Part shown: in pieces, positions 47,327 through 58,200 of the stretch
Layout of the letters: each line of letters begins with the position of its first letter
How positions within the stretch are numbered: position 1 is the stretch's first letter
From: Albugo candida
Taxonomy: Eukaryota > Oomycota > Peronosporomycetes > Albuginales > Albuginaceae
DNA: 64,000 bases
Direction: 5' to 3'
Assembly: GCA_905220665.1 (NCBI GenBank)
Contig: CAJNAR010000155.1
Location: 675,838-739,837 of the forward strand
Made by a program: the position numbers and the translations under genes
Notes under the pieces: model-generated
The model's database searches: none
What the model saw: only the letters and a program-made list of their open reading frames with translations
What the model was told of the DNA's origin: nothing

Positions 47327-48600
47327 CTAGGATCTGAGTTGCACTTGCATTTTGACTTGTCTGTGTCGTACCCGCAGCAATGATCTTCGACTTCTGAAAA
47401 ATCCACCAAATGATCCTTGCGTTGCGAGTTGATCCAGCACCTTTACAAGCCGAATGTGTTCCTCGTGGTCGTAACACTGTCTTCGAAAGTACCGAACGTG
47501 CGCACTAAACGTGGTGTAGATCACGGAAAGTGCTGAAACTGTCGGAGTTGCTGATCGATGATCGAACAAACGACGATTCCGATCTGTCCAGACGAAGTGC
47601 AGTGTCACCGCTTGCAATGCAAGCCACAAATTCGATATAATTGCTAAATAGTCTTTCCAATCCGACCGTAGGGTTGGTACGATTGCACATGCAATATGCG
47701 TCCAACGTGGTCGAGAGGAGAAAAACTGATCCCAGCTAGGGAGTAACTCCCTCCATAATTGTGCCGTGTGATCGCACTCTAGAAAGAGATGTTGATCGGA
47801 TTCCACTGCCCCACACGAAGGCTGTGTGCACAATATAATGTCGGACTGAATATCCTTTAAGAACCAGAAACGAGATCGAACTGGCAACATCCGAAAGGCG
47901 ATACGAAACTGTAAATCCTCGAAAATTGGTAATACACGTTGTCGAAGATGCCGTGATGTAGCCATAAAAGTTCGAACTCGTTCTGAATCCAGTGCGTCCG
48001 ATCTCTCCCGTGATGACCAATGTGTCGACATCGGATGACTCTTGGTTGGTTCGGGAGGTTTCCAGACGATTCGTGAGAGTTGTGAGCGTGGAATAGATGG
48101 AAAATAATGTTTCCTTTCCTTGCTTGTTACTCCCACATAAAATGATCTGCCACTTGTGGTTGGTATAATCCAAGTGATGAGACCAATCGTCGAGTGGATA
48201 CGCTGGAGAATCTGAGTGACTTCATTGTAAAGTCGACTCAGCAACTTTTCTTCAGACATATCCGATGTGTTCAGCTCTTCGTCGTTGTAATAGTTGGCGA
48301 CGAAATCTTCCTTCGTTGGCCATGTGTCGCTTTCACGAAAAAAGTCTTGTAAACTTCGAACGTCGAAAAGTGTAGCAAACGTTTTCCGAAATGTTCGATG
48401 TGGTTCATCCACCATGCCAAGATTGTGCCAAACGTTCTGTGTACTCGGATGACGAGTAGCAGCTTCGTAATGTAGTTTTTGGTCGCAGTGAAACCACATC
48501 GGCTGTTCCATGTAGTACTGACGGCGTTGTGAAACATTTAAATCTGATATTGAGATGCTCCAATCCATCTGATGCCACATTCTAAATGCTTGTTTCCACC
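47327..48600 (-). pseudogene. LINE ORF2 C-terminal part with zf-RVT zinc knuckle (frame-shifted)
   Basis: Carries the region after the reverse transcriptase. Near 47780-47830 is CGAVESDQHLFLECDHTAQL, the zinc-binding zf-RVT motif (preceded by CTQPS), with FRIAFRMLPVRSRFWFLK just before it. The open frame extends to 49054, but upstream of about 48600 it is only the shadow of the reverse-transcriptase frame. The true protein passes from the RT frame into this one near 48540-48600 (WHQMDWS against CGIRWIGAS cover the same bases), so one frameshift separates them. Confidence 0.75.
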
Positions 48601-50349
48601 ATGACGATATGCTCTCCCATTGAACCATTTTCCATGTCGATTTGGTGCGATGGTGAATATATCCATCGGCTTGTGTGGTCCAAAGGGAGGTTGGATAAGT
48701 TGTAATAATTCCGTCGAAGCTGTTGTCCAATTCGCAGGAATAATTGTTGACGCATCGGATGCGAACTGCTGAAGGAATTGAATACGTTGTAGCTTTAGTC
48801 GTCCCACCAAAAAAGGAACTTGTAGTCCACCATCTTGTCGGCGAAGATATAAAAACTTTTTGCTGAGTAGGTGAACATGTTTTGAATCTTTGTTGTGTTT
48901 CCGACCAAGCACAAAGCGATTTAACATCGATTGCCACTGTCGAATTGTCGCTGCTGGTATGTCTACGTGCAGTGTATAATGCCACAAACGTGATAAAATC
49001 ATCGTCTGCGCAACCAGTAGTCGACCACGAACAGTTCGTGCTCGTCGAAACCATACACCAAACCCATCGTAAAAATGCTTGTCAAGAGTTGAAATAACCA
49101 TCGAGTGAGTTGGTTTCTGGCCGAACAGAATACCCAAATACTTGACCGAATCCTCCGGACCCATCAAGGTCAGATTGGGAATACGTGGACATGGCTTGGT
49201 CCGATTCAACGAGAGCAAGGATGATTTACTCAAGTTGAGTTTCGCACCCGATCCATCGCAATAGACTTGGACGAGTTCGAGTTGCGTCAAAACACCATTT
49301 GGTGTCTCTGAAAGCAATGTCGAATCGTCCGCAAAAAATAATCCAGTTGCGACAGTCGTGCTATTAATCCAAATGCCATGTTCTTTATGCTGTCGAAGTA
49401 AATTTCCCAAAGGTTCGATCGTCATTAGAAAAAGTAATGCTGAGAGAGGATCATCTTGTTTCACTCCACGTTGTGGTGTAATGGAAGGTGTGATATTTCC
49501 ATTAATCATCAACTGCGCCTTTGTGTTATTGTACAAAAGACGAACCCAGTCGATGAAACTTTTTCCAACGCTCATTTTTTCCAAAACGCGAAACATGTAC
49601 GTCCAATTGACTCGATCATAAGCTTTCTCAAAGTCGAGAAAAGTCGCATAAGCTTCCTCCCCACGATGAGTGACCAAGTCTTGTATGTCGGTCAGATGTC
49701 GAATATGGTGATGCATTGACCTTCCTCGCACAAATGCTTTTTGATCTTGATGGATCAATTTCGGCAAAAAACGTTGCAATCGATACGCCAACACTTTTAT
49801 AAGTACTTTTACATAGACACAAAGCAGTGCGATCGGTCGATAGTTGCCAGGATCACCTCGTGATCCTTTTTTGTACAATAATGTTATTGCCGAGTGACGT
49901 TGTGATCGAAGTAGAATTCCTCCTTCCAGCTGATATTCGAACACGATCTTCAGACACTCGCCAAACGTTTCCGGATCAAGCTGATAAAATGCAGCTGGTA
50001 GTCCATCCATACCTGGAGAAGAACTACTCCGCATGTGCTTGATCGCTTCCGCCATCTCGGTCGTACTTAACCGAGTGGAGAGACGGTCTTGCTCTGCTGA
50101 GGCAAGTGAAACTTGAATCGAATCGAGTAACTTTTTTTGCTTTCTTTCACTTGGATCATTTGAGTCGGTCTCTGAGCTATAAAGAGAGCCCATGACACCA
50201 CCCCAATGATCTCTGAATTCGTCAATAATCTCCCTCGGGTTCGATGTCACTGTACCACATTTTTTGGTAACATTTTCGATCGGCACGCGACGACAAGAAC
50301 TATCCGGAGGGCGAAAAAAATGCTTTGAAGAGTTCTCCATATGCTTCAC
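48538..50349 (-). CDS. LINE ORF2, reverse transcriptase domain
   Basis: A 603-residue open segment with the LINE reverse-transcriptase signature. It includes SPGMDGLPAAFYQL, GNYRPIALLCVYVKVLIKVL, ATFLDFEKAYDRVNWTYMF, PQRGVKQDDPLSALLFLMTI and LFFADDSTLL (FADD catalytic aspartates at about 49322-49341), followed by the thumb region. It would copy the element RNA at the target site. It is separated from the endonuclease by frame breaks at 50350-50573 and from the tail by a frameshift near 48560, so the enzyme is not encoded as one chain here although its own motifs look intact. Confidence 0.88.
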   Translation of the reverse strand: MKHMENSSKHFFRPPDSSCRRVPIENVTKKCGTVTSNPREIIDEFRDHWGGVMGSLYSSETDSNDPSERKQKKLLDSIQVSLASAEQDRLSTRLSTTEMAEAIKHMRSSSSPGMDGLPAAFYQLDPETFGECLKIVFEYQLEGGILLRSQRHSAITLLYKKGSRGDPGNYRPIALLCVYVKVLIKVLAYRLQRFLPKLIHQDQKAFVRGRSMHHHIRHLTDIQDLVTHRGEEAYATFLDFEKAYDRVNWTYMFRVLEKMSVGKSFIDWVRLLYNNTKAQLMINGNITPSITPQRGVKQDDPLSALLFLMTIEPLGNLLRQHKEHGIWINSTTVATGLFFADDSTLLSETPNGVLTQLELVQVYCDGSGAKLNLSKSSLLSLNRTKPCPRIPNLTLMGPEDSVKYLGILFGQKPTHSMVISTLDKHFYDGFGVWFRRARTVRGRLLVAQTMILSRLWHYTLHVDIPAATIRQWQSMLNRFVLGRKHNKDSKHVHLLSKKFLYLRRQDGGLQVPFLVGRLKLQRIQFLQQFASDASTIIPANWTTASTELLQLIQPPFGPHKPMDIFTIAPNRHGKWFNGRAYRHGGNKHLECGIRWIGASQYQI

Positions 50350-50573
50350 GTGATGGTCGAAGCTTTCATCTTGGTTGTATTTCGCGTTGTTTTCGACTGA
50401 AAGTCGAAATTGTTGGAGACTCGATTCGTAAAATACCGTGACTCATTGGTGTCTTGAATGCGATATCGAGCTGCTGCGACTTCCAAAACACGCTGGCTAG
50501 ACTCAACATCACGTCGGCTATCTTTTGCAACCTTTTTTTCAGTGCTTTGAAGCTGTTTCTTGATTTTCGTCTT
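50350..50573 (-). pseudogene. LINE ORF2 linker between endonuclease and reverse transcriptase, broken
   Basis: A frame different from both neighbours encodes a basic helical linker (TKIKKQLQSTEKKVAKDSRR, then RYFTNRVSNNFDF). A stop immediately after the endonuclease frame and another shift before 50349 break the chain. In intact LINEs this stretch joins the two catalytic domains. Confidence 0.65.
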
Positions 50574-51506
50574 TCAACTTTCCCACATTTTACCGGGATT
50601 CGAAGTTGTCCGTAACTGTTCGAGCACCAAAATCGCTTCCAATTTGATTGCTTCGACAACTTTAGGATATTCAAATAGTCGTAATGAATATTTCCAATAT
50701 CCTCGACCCGGAGATTGAGTTGGATTGGCACAAGTTACTTTTTGTGCCAGATGATCTCCCGCATGTCGTGGACGAAAATACTCAGAGGTTTTGTATACCA
50801 TATTGAATAGCTCTTCCGACATGCAGATATAATCAAGTCGATTCTTGCGCGGTAATGGTCCTGTAAATACTTTTTCAGTCGGATGCTGGATTCGCCAAGC
50901 GTCTACCACACCCAACTGTGAAAGCCATTCCAAACACGCTAATCGACTTGGTTCGTGTCGAATTGTTCCACTCGAAGCATCGATAGCTGGATCGAGCGGT
51001 GTGTTGAAATCACCAAATACGATATGTGTTGCGGTCGATTCGAAAGTGTTGGAAAGCAATAACTCATAAAAACCCACTCGTTCCTCGGCCTTGACCGGTG
51101 CATATACATTGTGAATATACACCGGTGCATCGTGAATGAGAAGACGCAGAACCAAATAACGATTTCGAATGCTTCGTTCGGTGAGTTCTTCAGCTGTTTC
51201 ATAACCGGGAAAGTCCGAACGAAGGATTCTCATGACGCCGCCACTGCGGTTTTGAGTCGGATGGAGAAAAGCACTGTTGTGGTCATTGACAAACATTTTG
51301 TGCAGCATTTTTGAGGATAATAAAAACTGAAATGAGTCCAGTTGGTTGCGATCGTGAAACTTGGTTTCTTGAACACAGCAAATGGAGTGTTGTGATAGGA
51401 TGTGGTCGATAGAAAGATGACCATTTTTATGAATTCCATCAACATTCACCGTGAGTGCTGAGATATTGTTCCACGTTGAAATAATCGAGGAGCCCTTAGC
51501 ATTCAC
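50574..51506 (-). CDS. LINE ORF2, APE-type endonuclease domain
   Basis: A 310-residue frame with the exonuclease-endonuclease-phosphatase motifs in order: ALTVNVDGI, CCVQETKFHD (metal-binding Glu), IHNVYAPVKAEERVGFYELL, FGDFNTPLDP, NRLDYICMSEELF and AGDHLAQ (catalytic His, normally in SDH). It nicks target DNA to prime reverse transcription. Its start overlaps the end of the preceding 195-codon frame by 11 nt. The last residue is followed by a stop where ORF2 should continue. Confidence 0.85.
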   Translation of the reverse strand: MNAKGSSIISTWNNISALTVNVDGIHKNGHLSIDHILSQHSICCVQETKFHDRNQLDSFQFLLSSKMLHKMFVNDHNSAFLHPTQNRSGGVMRILRSDFPGYETAEELTERSIRNRYLVLRLLIHDAPVYIHNVYAPVKAEERVGFYELLLSNTFESTATHIVFGDFNTPLDPAIDASSGTIRHEPSRLACLEWLSQLGVVDAWRIQHPTEKVFTGPLPRKNRLDYICMSEELFNMVYKTSEYFRPRHAGDHLAQKVTCANPTQSPGRGYWKYSLRLFEYPKVVEAIKLEAILVLEQLRTTSNPGKMWES

Positions 51507-52083
51507 GCTGAAGTGGATCAGTAATCAACCTCATTTCACCATCTTTTTGTGAGAGGTGAAGTGTTGTGTGTTCCTCTGGAAAAAAGCTGAGATTGACGGA
51601 AAGCTCAGCGATGTCACCATGAAGAAGTCCACGCCATCTACCTCCAAACCATTGAGACCAACACTTTATGCCAACGTCGGAGCGGAAGAAGGATATGAGC
51701 ACATTGGTTGGAAGTAAACGACAATGATGACCCGGAATCCAAATCACTGGTCCATTGGTGAGATATTGAATCCAGTGATCGTTGGTGTAGAATGTCGGGG
51801 CAGCACACATAAGTGAAAGTTCCAACAACGCGAGAGATCTCGTTGCTCGAGTCAGACCGATAACGATGTCCGGCACTGACGTCCTCCACGACATTACTTT
51901 CTCGGACAAAACAGATCGCTTCGAGAGTGCTTTTCCACCAACGTGGCGACTACATCGCGTCGCAAACGTAACATCTTCGCCGAGATTGTGAGCTGCAAAA
52001 ACGTGATTTATCATGATTATATGCGCCATTCCATCCAAAGCTTTATCATTCGACTCCATACACGCGAGTAGCACACCATTCAT
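51496..52083 (-). CDS. Extra ORF between LINE ORF1 and endonuclease, unknown
   Basis: A clean 195-residue frame with an ATG start (GVLLACMESNDKALDGMAH) and good composition (KALSKRSVLSEKVMSWRTSV, LLELSLMCAAPTFYTNDHWI). It overlaps the endonuclease frame by 11 nt, as translationally coupled LINE frames often do. I recognise no domain in it. It could be a C-terminal part of ORF1 separated by frame breaks or an independent accessory ORF. Confidence 0.5.
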   Translation of the reverse strand: MNGVLLACMESNDKALDGMAHIIMINHVFAAHNLGEDVTFATRCSRHVGGKALSKRSVLSEKVMSWRTSVPDIVIGLTRATRSLALLELSLMCAAPTFYTNDHWIQYLTNGPVIWIPGHHCRLLPTNVLISFFRSDVGIKCWSQWFGGRWRGLLHGDIAELSVNLSFFPEEHTTLHLSQKDGEMRLITDPLQREC

Positions 52084-52385
52084 CGTGATCGGATGCTCAA
52101 GTGCCGCTCAGATGATTTTGTCCGGATTTGTGAAGAACTGGACTAGCTTCCGCACATGAGGAATGCAAGCATCGGCTTGAACTAGCTTGTCCGGTCGGAG
52201 GGAGTGAGGGGCATCTTTGGAATCGATTTCCGTTAGATCCCCTATTATACCAACTCGGGTTGGTCGCTCCGATTTCTCGACTGTTGTGTGCCGTTTCTAA
52301 TAGAAGTGAGCCGCCTCTTTTGGCATCCGTGCTTTCACGGGGATGATTTGAACGCGATTTCCATTCTCCGGATTGGCAACCGCTT

Positions 52386-53868
52386 TTACTTCTTCGATAT
52401 CCACCTCCATAGTTGCGAGCACAGAAAATAATTACTCGTCGCTAGCTTCGGAAGCGCAAGAGTTGGTGCTTTGGAGACCATTTGTTCGAACGGCTCCACA
52501 CGATTACGTTTTCCACTCGCCCATGCCAACTTCATGGATACATCCCCATCCTGCTCCAGCCGTAGTTGTGAGTATGATTGACTGGTAAGTTGGAGGATGG
52601 GAGGGGTGGGTTGCAACAAGGCTGATGCCTCTGGTAGTGTGATAGTGTGGGGTGTATTGAGCTCCAACGGCATTTGATCGGATAACTTCCGTTCAGGTTT
52701 CCTCGTCTTCAATTCTTGACTGGGAACTGGATTCACCACCTTTTGTGGTGCCACCACGAGTGCCGCTGGTTCGGTTGTATGTTTCTGGTTCTTTTGTTGT
52801 TTTTGGGTGTTGTGAATCTGAGTTGCAGATTGATTTTTGCGTTGTTTTTGATTGTTTTGCTTGCTTTGGTGTTGCCGTGCCCCCGGGGTTGATGTAGCAC
52901 CCAAATCCAAGCAATAAGAACCACGTTGACCAAAACGTGGTCGTTCCGTTGGAATAGGAGCATTCTTACCCCGTACTGGGTAGAGCTGTTTGTCGTAAGC
53001 GATTTGTTCAATCACTTTACCAACTCGAACCAATTGTTGGGGGCACGTCAAACTACCGAAGTAAACTCGCCAAGTCGACACCACCACTGCCTTCGTGGGA
53101 ATCGTCTCGCGGAAGGTGTCATACACCACTCGACATCCTAGTTGGTGAAGAGCACCGAGAATGTTGTTCCGTTCTTCTCCACGCCTACGCCGAAACATCG
53201 AGGTAGTACTTTGTTTCAAGAGTATCAAACTCCCGAAAAAAGTACTTCTCCCCAAGGATAGTCACCGGCTGACACTCCAACTGTTGGCAGGCATCTGCCG
53301 TGGTGACCATCACCCTGATGTTGCCCCCAGGTATTTTCGACACCTGAGCGATTGACCGGCTCTCCAGTAGGCTTTCAAAGACCGGATTGCCGTGGTCTCG
53401 CATCAAAGAGGATACAACTTTCCCATTCGGAGTACGGGTGAAGGACTGGCCCGTCTCCAAGACCATCGGAAAGGTTGCTTTCCGGATTTGGAAAGGTCTT
53501 GCTGCTTCCAATTTCGCAGACAAAACCGACCAATACGGGTGCTCCCCATCAGCATATAGCTGCAGGATAGCCTCGATATCCGAGGCTTTCGGCTTTGCGA
53601 GCTCCACGCGAAATTTCGCCCGAGCTCTAGCCTGGTCCTTACGCAAGGACTCCTGTGACCTGATCAGGTCAGCCAAAGTGGGACTTTTAGTGTCGTCCAC
53701 ACTTGCAGTTGCCTTTGGGTCATCCTGTGACGAGGCAACGACAGTACCGCATGTACCACCGGTACCACATCCGACACCTGTAGTACCGGTATTGACCAGT
53801 ACCGTCACACTGGGGGTGGGGGTACTTTTTACGTCATCACACAGGGGTGATGACTGATCAACAATCAT
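52386..53868 (-). pseudogene. LINE ORF1 (nucleic-acid-binding protein), one frameshift
   Basis: Two frames cover it: 53868-53185 (GEHPYWSVLSAKLEAARPFQ, EKYFFREFDTLETKYYLDV) and 53255-52386 (EERNNILGALHQLGCRVVYD, then a Gln/Asn/Lys-rich low-complexity stretch with KQNNQKQRKNQ and KQQKNQKHT). They overlap near 53190-53230; a one-base indel there would join KYYLDV to the GEERNNIL segment. The basic Gln-rich tail fits RNA binding, the usual ORF1 role. Confidence 0.65.
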
Positions 53869-54044
53869 ACAATCCCCAAAACAGGGTGACTCATGAGGGT
53901 TGCCACGTCAGTACAAGTGGACGCTAGCACCCTTGGTTGTGTCGATATGTCGACTTGAACCATTGTTTCGAGAGGAAGGAGGTGAAAAAAGTTGTTTTTT
54001 CGAGTTGTTTTTACTAAATTGGCGGGTTACTTAGTAGCCGGCAA

Positions 54045-54135
54045 ATTGAGAAGTGATTGGTTAGATCAATTGTCTGTGGCCGTGGAGGTTTTCCTGTGGC
54101 CGTAGTATTAATGTCTGTGGCCATAGCGGCTCCCT
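54045..54135 (-). repeat. Right terminal inverted repeat
   Basis: Reverse complement of the left end, with an extra internal duplication: tgtggccgt occurs three times (about 54083, 54100 and 54116), where the left end has a single cggccgca-type copy. Followed directly by the target duplication aattatt. Confidence 0.75.
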
Positions 54136-54142
54136 AATTATT

Positions 54143-55050
54143 AACTCAACCGTGATAATAATTCGACTATATGTAGGCGACAGGTACTCTGTACAGGTAA
54201 CGCTACACTTTGTTGGTGCTAAATCTGTCCTGGAATTACTGGGAAGTTGACAAACAGTAAATTAGAATAGTCATTCCCTTAAGATGTTGTTACAACTTGC
54301 GCTCCCTTATAAAATGAAATAAAGCTCCATTGTCTTCACGCGCTCATTTTGTTAGCACATTCGCTGTAGCTTCAAATAACGATTTCGTGAAACCATCAGC
54401 TCTATCTATTTTTAAAACCATCAGATAACAGCTGCTCGCCTGGATGAATATCCTTTCTCTTTTCTTCTTTGTTGGATGTAGTTTATTACTCGATAAAAGC
54501 TGCTACTTGCTATTTCTATAATACTCATCCGGCCCACATGACCTGGTTTCCTACCTGCCTATTTGCCAATCATTCTCAAAAATCAGAGTTCTTGTTCCTC
54601 ATAATTCTAAATGATTCTAATACTCTACTTAAACCTCCCTGCAATTGTATTATTTTTGCTAGAAGAGACACATGAATATAAACCTGCTCGAAGGATCGAT
54701 ATCTTACAATTTCGAGACAACACACTTTTGAGCGTTATGATTTGCAGTTAGCGCCTGATCAAGATTGACAGAACTCGATTCCTGATCATAATCCATCTTC
54801 TCCGTAACAGTCGTTTCATTTTGATGATTTTGTTTCAGCACGGTTCTTGTGAAGAAAGGTAAGAGTCGATCAGGTCCATTTGATTGATTACGGTCCTCTC
54901 GATTGTCAATGATTTATCTGGTTTTTCAACTACCTTCCTTATCCTATCATGAGTCCCTGACCGTGTAAATATCACTTAAGTCTGACTTCAAACCTAGGGA
55001 GGCAGATATTTTCCAAGCTTATTGCTTGGGTGGGTTCAAAACGCTGCGCA
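54143..55050. other. Interval without a recognisable gene
   Basis: Short frames only (for example 54469-54675 +). No recognisable motif. Confidence 0.45.
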
Positions 55051-55053
55051 CAC

Positions 55054-55205
55054 AGCCGGGAATCGAATTAACGACCTCCGGCAGGGGGTCCGTGTGCTGG
55101 CGTGCTTAACCGACTGAACTGGGTACGGTCCCCGTCGGGGGCCTAGCGGATAGTACACATCTGTTCGGACCGTGTGTACCCCGGTTCGAATCCCGGAGGT
55201 GGCAA
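55054..55205. repeat. Two head-to-head tRNA-like sequences (SINE or tRNA relic)
   Basis: On the plus strand 55134-55204 has an A-box-like cctagcggatagtacac and a perfect B box ggttcgaatcc (55183-55193), ending gaggtggca. On the minus strand 55130-55054 has a D-arm-like cagttcagtcggttaagcac and a T-loop-like gttaattcgattcccgg. In the plus copy the T stem has a central mismatch, and no sound anticodon stem or acceptor stem can be drawn, so neither is a convincing functional tRNA. The paired, divergent arrangement suggests a tRNA-derived SINE fragment or an inverted pair of pseudo-tRNAs. Confidence 0.5.
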
Positions 55206-58200
55206 AAGGGCTGCGATGGGGCCCCTCGGCGGAGGCAAACATTCTTTCACGTAAATATCAGCCTACACAATGAAGATATGGACGTGTCAAGACCGCTGGC
55301 ATTGTACAGGAGTTGTACCGGGCTCTTCAGAGCGTTACATACTAGTGATTAGAATAGAGTAGATAACCACCTAACTGTAGTAACAGAAAGGTGTCTAAAT
55401 TAAAGTACTACGGGCAAACACCCTTAACTGAGCTGGATACGGGCCCACATTACGGTCCTCTCGAATAAGTACATGATGTACCTATTGGCCATTATTTATA
55501 TTCTTCCAAAGGCAGAGCTCCATAAAGTCAGAAAACCTTACACATTTCGCTGCTCCAGTTTAGCTAATTACTCCAATTGGAGTACGTGGCTATTCTCATA
55601 TTAGGATGCGGTTTTTACAAAAGCTTTTTTCCTATACTTCTTAATTTGTTTTGCTTCCTTAGAATAGAAACCCTATATAATTACTCATTGTTTTGTCTAT
55701 ATACAGTATTTTCCTGACAAAGAATCTGCCTCTGAACATCGAACATGGGATAGCGAAAATCAACGGTCCAGTTAATTCATTTGGTACAACGTATCTTTTG
55801 CCACCTTATCCACACATATCGAGATAATATAATATGATACGTTTGGTTATGTAAGTAAACCAGTCATAATTGGTCACATGGTCGCAAAAACGAAGTTATG
55901 AATTAAGTGAGGCAAGAAAAAAGCACTTTGAAAATGAACCTCCTAACTATTGCAACATCAAGTCTTCCTCCATGCTGACTTCGTTGAGCTGAGCATTCTC
56001 GTGAATTTTTCCGAAATCACAGGATAAAATGCGTTCTACGAAACTAAAATGATGATTTGTGTGTATCGATGAAAACGAACAAGTATGATGGGTTGCACTA
56101 ATCCATTTGAACGATATGAGATACAATTTAATGCTCTTCCAAACCATATTCGGTTTTTTGATGCCGGCTAATCGATACGAGACATGAAGACCAAGGTGTT
56201 CATGTCTATTATCAATGAAAACTCGATTCCTATCTTCAGCTCAATTCCAGACCTATCGTTCGTGCAGTCTTTGCGCGAAGAAACGAAATCTGAGGTCTAT
56301 AGAAAGTTTAGCCTCTTCACGCTCTTGTACCAGCTACGAGTGGCAATTCATAAATTGTATCTAGTGTGTAATTAGCCCTAAAAGCGCTGATGTATTCGTT
56401 CTGAACATCCTTAGATGCAGCAGAGCAGTCACATCCGTATCAATGTATGTTAATGACTTTTAATTATTCGTCACTAGGTCCAGCGTGTTGGGTAAAGTAC
56501 CTGAACAGACGAACACACCTGTGAAGATAAAAGTTCTTCCAGATGAAAGAGAAGGGGTGATATCATGGAATAACACATTTATTCAATACAGAAAATGGTC
56601 GTTAAATGGTTTCTGTTGGAGACCATCTATTCTGACTGTTATATGTTTTATATTGATCCTTTCAAATTCTTTAAAAGCTTTCTACTGACTATCATATGTT
56701 TCGTACAGATTGAGACTCCCGCATTGGCGTAATCAGAGTTGATATTTGCTTGTTGATGGTCGGGCGCGCGTTTACATTCAATCTCGTATACATTTGCTTA
56801 TGTGGAGTTATCACTTTGATCATTTTAAAAACAGCACATGTTACCCTGGATAGAAAGAATTATTATGATACGAATGTGTAAGGAAGCAAGATCAATTGCC
56901 CGTAAGGATGTGTGCGTTTCTCAAAGAAAGACTCAACAATTCATCAGCAACTATTTTCTTCAACAATCGACGACTCGAATACTTGAACAAAGATGTATAC
57001 TCGGATACCTTCTACCTTTGCTTCACAAATCATTACCTTCCAATCAGCTAAGTGATATAGCTACTCAAATCTTAATATCCATAGAAGGCATCTAACGCTA
57101 TCGAAGTCGTGAAATTATGAGTCCAAGTGTTTCCGAATCAGAGCTACCTGACGTAGAAACGAACCTTATGACCAATCCTATTGCTTGGTTCAGAACCTCC
57201 GAAAGCCTGTTTGTAGCTACCCTTGCTGTTAGTGGAATGATAACTATGAATACATTCGCAATGTTCGCCTCATCCACTCAGCATGCTCATATTGCGCTTG
57301 TTGTAAAGACGTGGCAATCACATTCTAACTGAAAAATTACACAGCGCCACCTTCATAAGTGCCCAGCTCACATGGAGTCTCAAACAGCAAATTTTGAATT
57401 TTGAATCAACTGGCATATTTACATTATTCTCATTATACTTAAGTGAGGCGTGGAGGGCATCAGTCTCTAAATATCGAGCTGAAACCGTTTTTGGAAATGC
57501 TTAGGATGAAGCAAGTGATGAAGATCTCAAACAAAACTTAGCTGATGTGTCCCTTGTTATAATAATTGAAGCACTTCCCATTATCAAATTAGAAGCCCTC
57601 CACCCTAACACGTTTGGTGATTGTTTGATAGCTGGGAGAGGGTCAATCTTTCCCCGGAAATATCAATTCTATGCATAAATGGATGGAGAAAAGCGGGATA
57701 TCGTCGCGTTATAGTAACATCGCACGATTGCGTGTATTTGGAACCACACCAAGGGACCGAGAATAAGATACACTTAATGCAGTCTGAAAATCTGACAATT
57801 ATTTTCTCGATACTGGATAATGGGGTTTGCCTATAATATTTTTCATTCACAACGTCGTTCCCGAGCTTGAGAAAAAAATCGTTTCGGACCAATTCGTTTA
57901 TATTGGAAATATGTAATCGGACTACTCATGAGTAATAGCAAATAGGTGCCAAAGTTGGATCACAAAATATTCCGTGGCTGGCTCTTCAAAACATTTCGCG
58001 TAATAAAAGGTCAAATGCGAGCGCATAGTTCTGGTAACAACTTCTCATGTATCAGCATTATTACATGATGTGCTGTAGTCAGATATTTTCAACTTTGACA
58101 CGAGTAGAGGAGATGCACAACTTCGTTTTCTATGTTACCTCCTTGTGTTTACGATACAACGTTCTGTCTCAAAAGAAATACGAAGGATGTGAATGTATTA

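Larger units (their letters stand above)
46438..54142 (-). mobile_element. 7.7-kb insertion: LINE-type retrotransposon between terminal inverted repeats, 7-bp target duplication
   Basis: The unit 46445-54135 begins agggagccgctatggccaca and ends with the exact reverse complement of those 20 bases. The inverted similarity continues inward and includes gacaattgatctaaccaatc at both ends. The element is flanked on both sides by aattatt (46438-46444 and 54136-54142). Inside, on the minus strand, lie the parts of a LINE: ORF1, an extra ORF, an APE endonuclease, a reverse transcriptase and a zinc-knuckle tail. LINEs do not normally have terminal inverted repeats. Either a LINE jumped into an older inverted-repeat transposon, or the whole is a composite that moved as one. 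The coding parts carry several frame breaks, so the copy is probably dead. Confidence 0.75.

Noticed and set aside
48600..49054. N-terminal half of the 575-codon minus-strand frame over the reverse transcriptase
   Set aside because: It is Ser/Thr/Trp-rich shadow sequence of the reverse-transcriptase frame; only the part after about 48600 is the real C-terminal region.
55134..55204. A functional tRNA gene
   Set aside because: The T stem has a mismatch, the anticodon arm cannot be drawn with a 7-base loop, and the acceptor ends do not pair, so I call it tRNA-like only.
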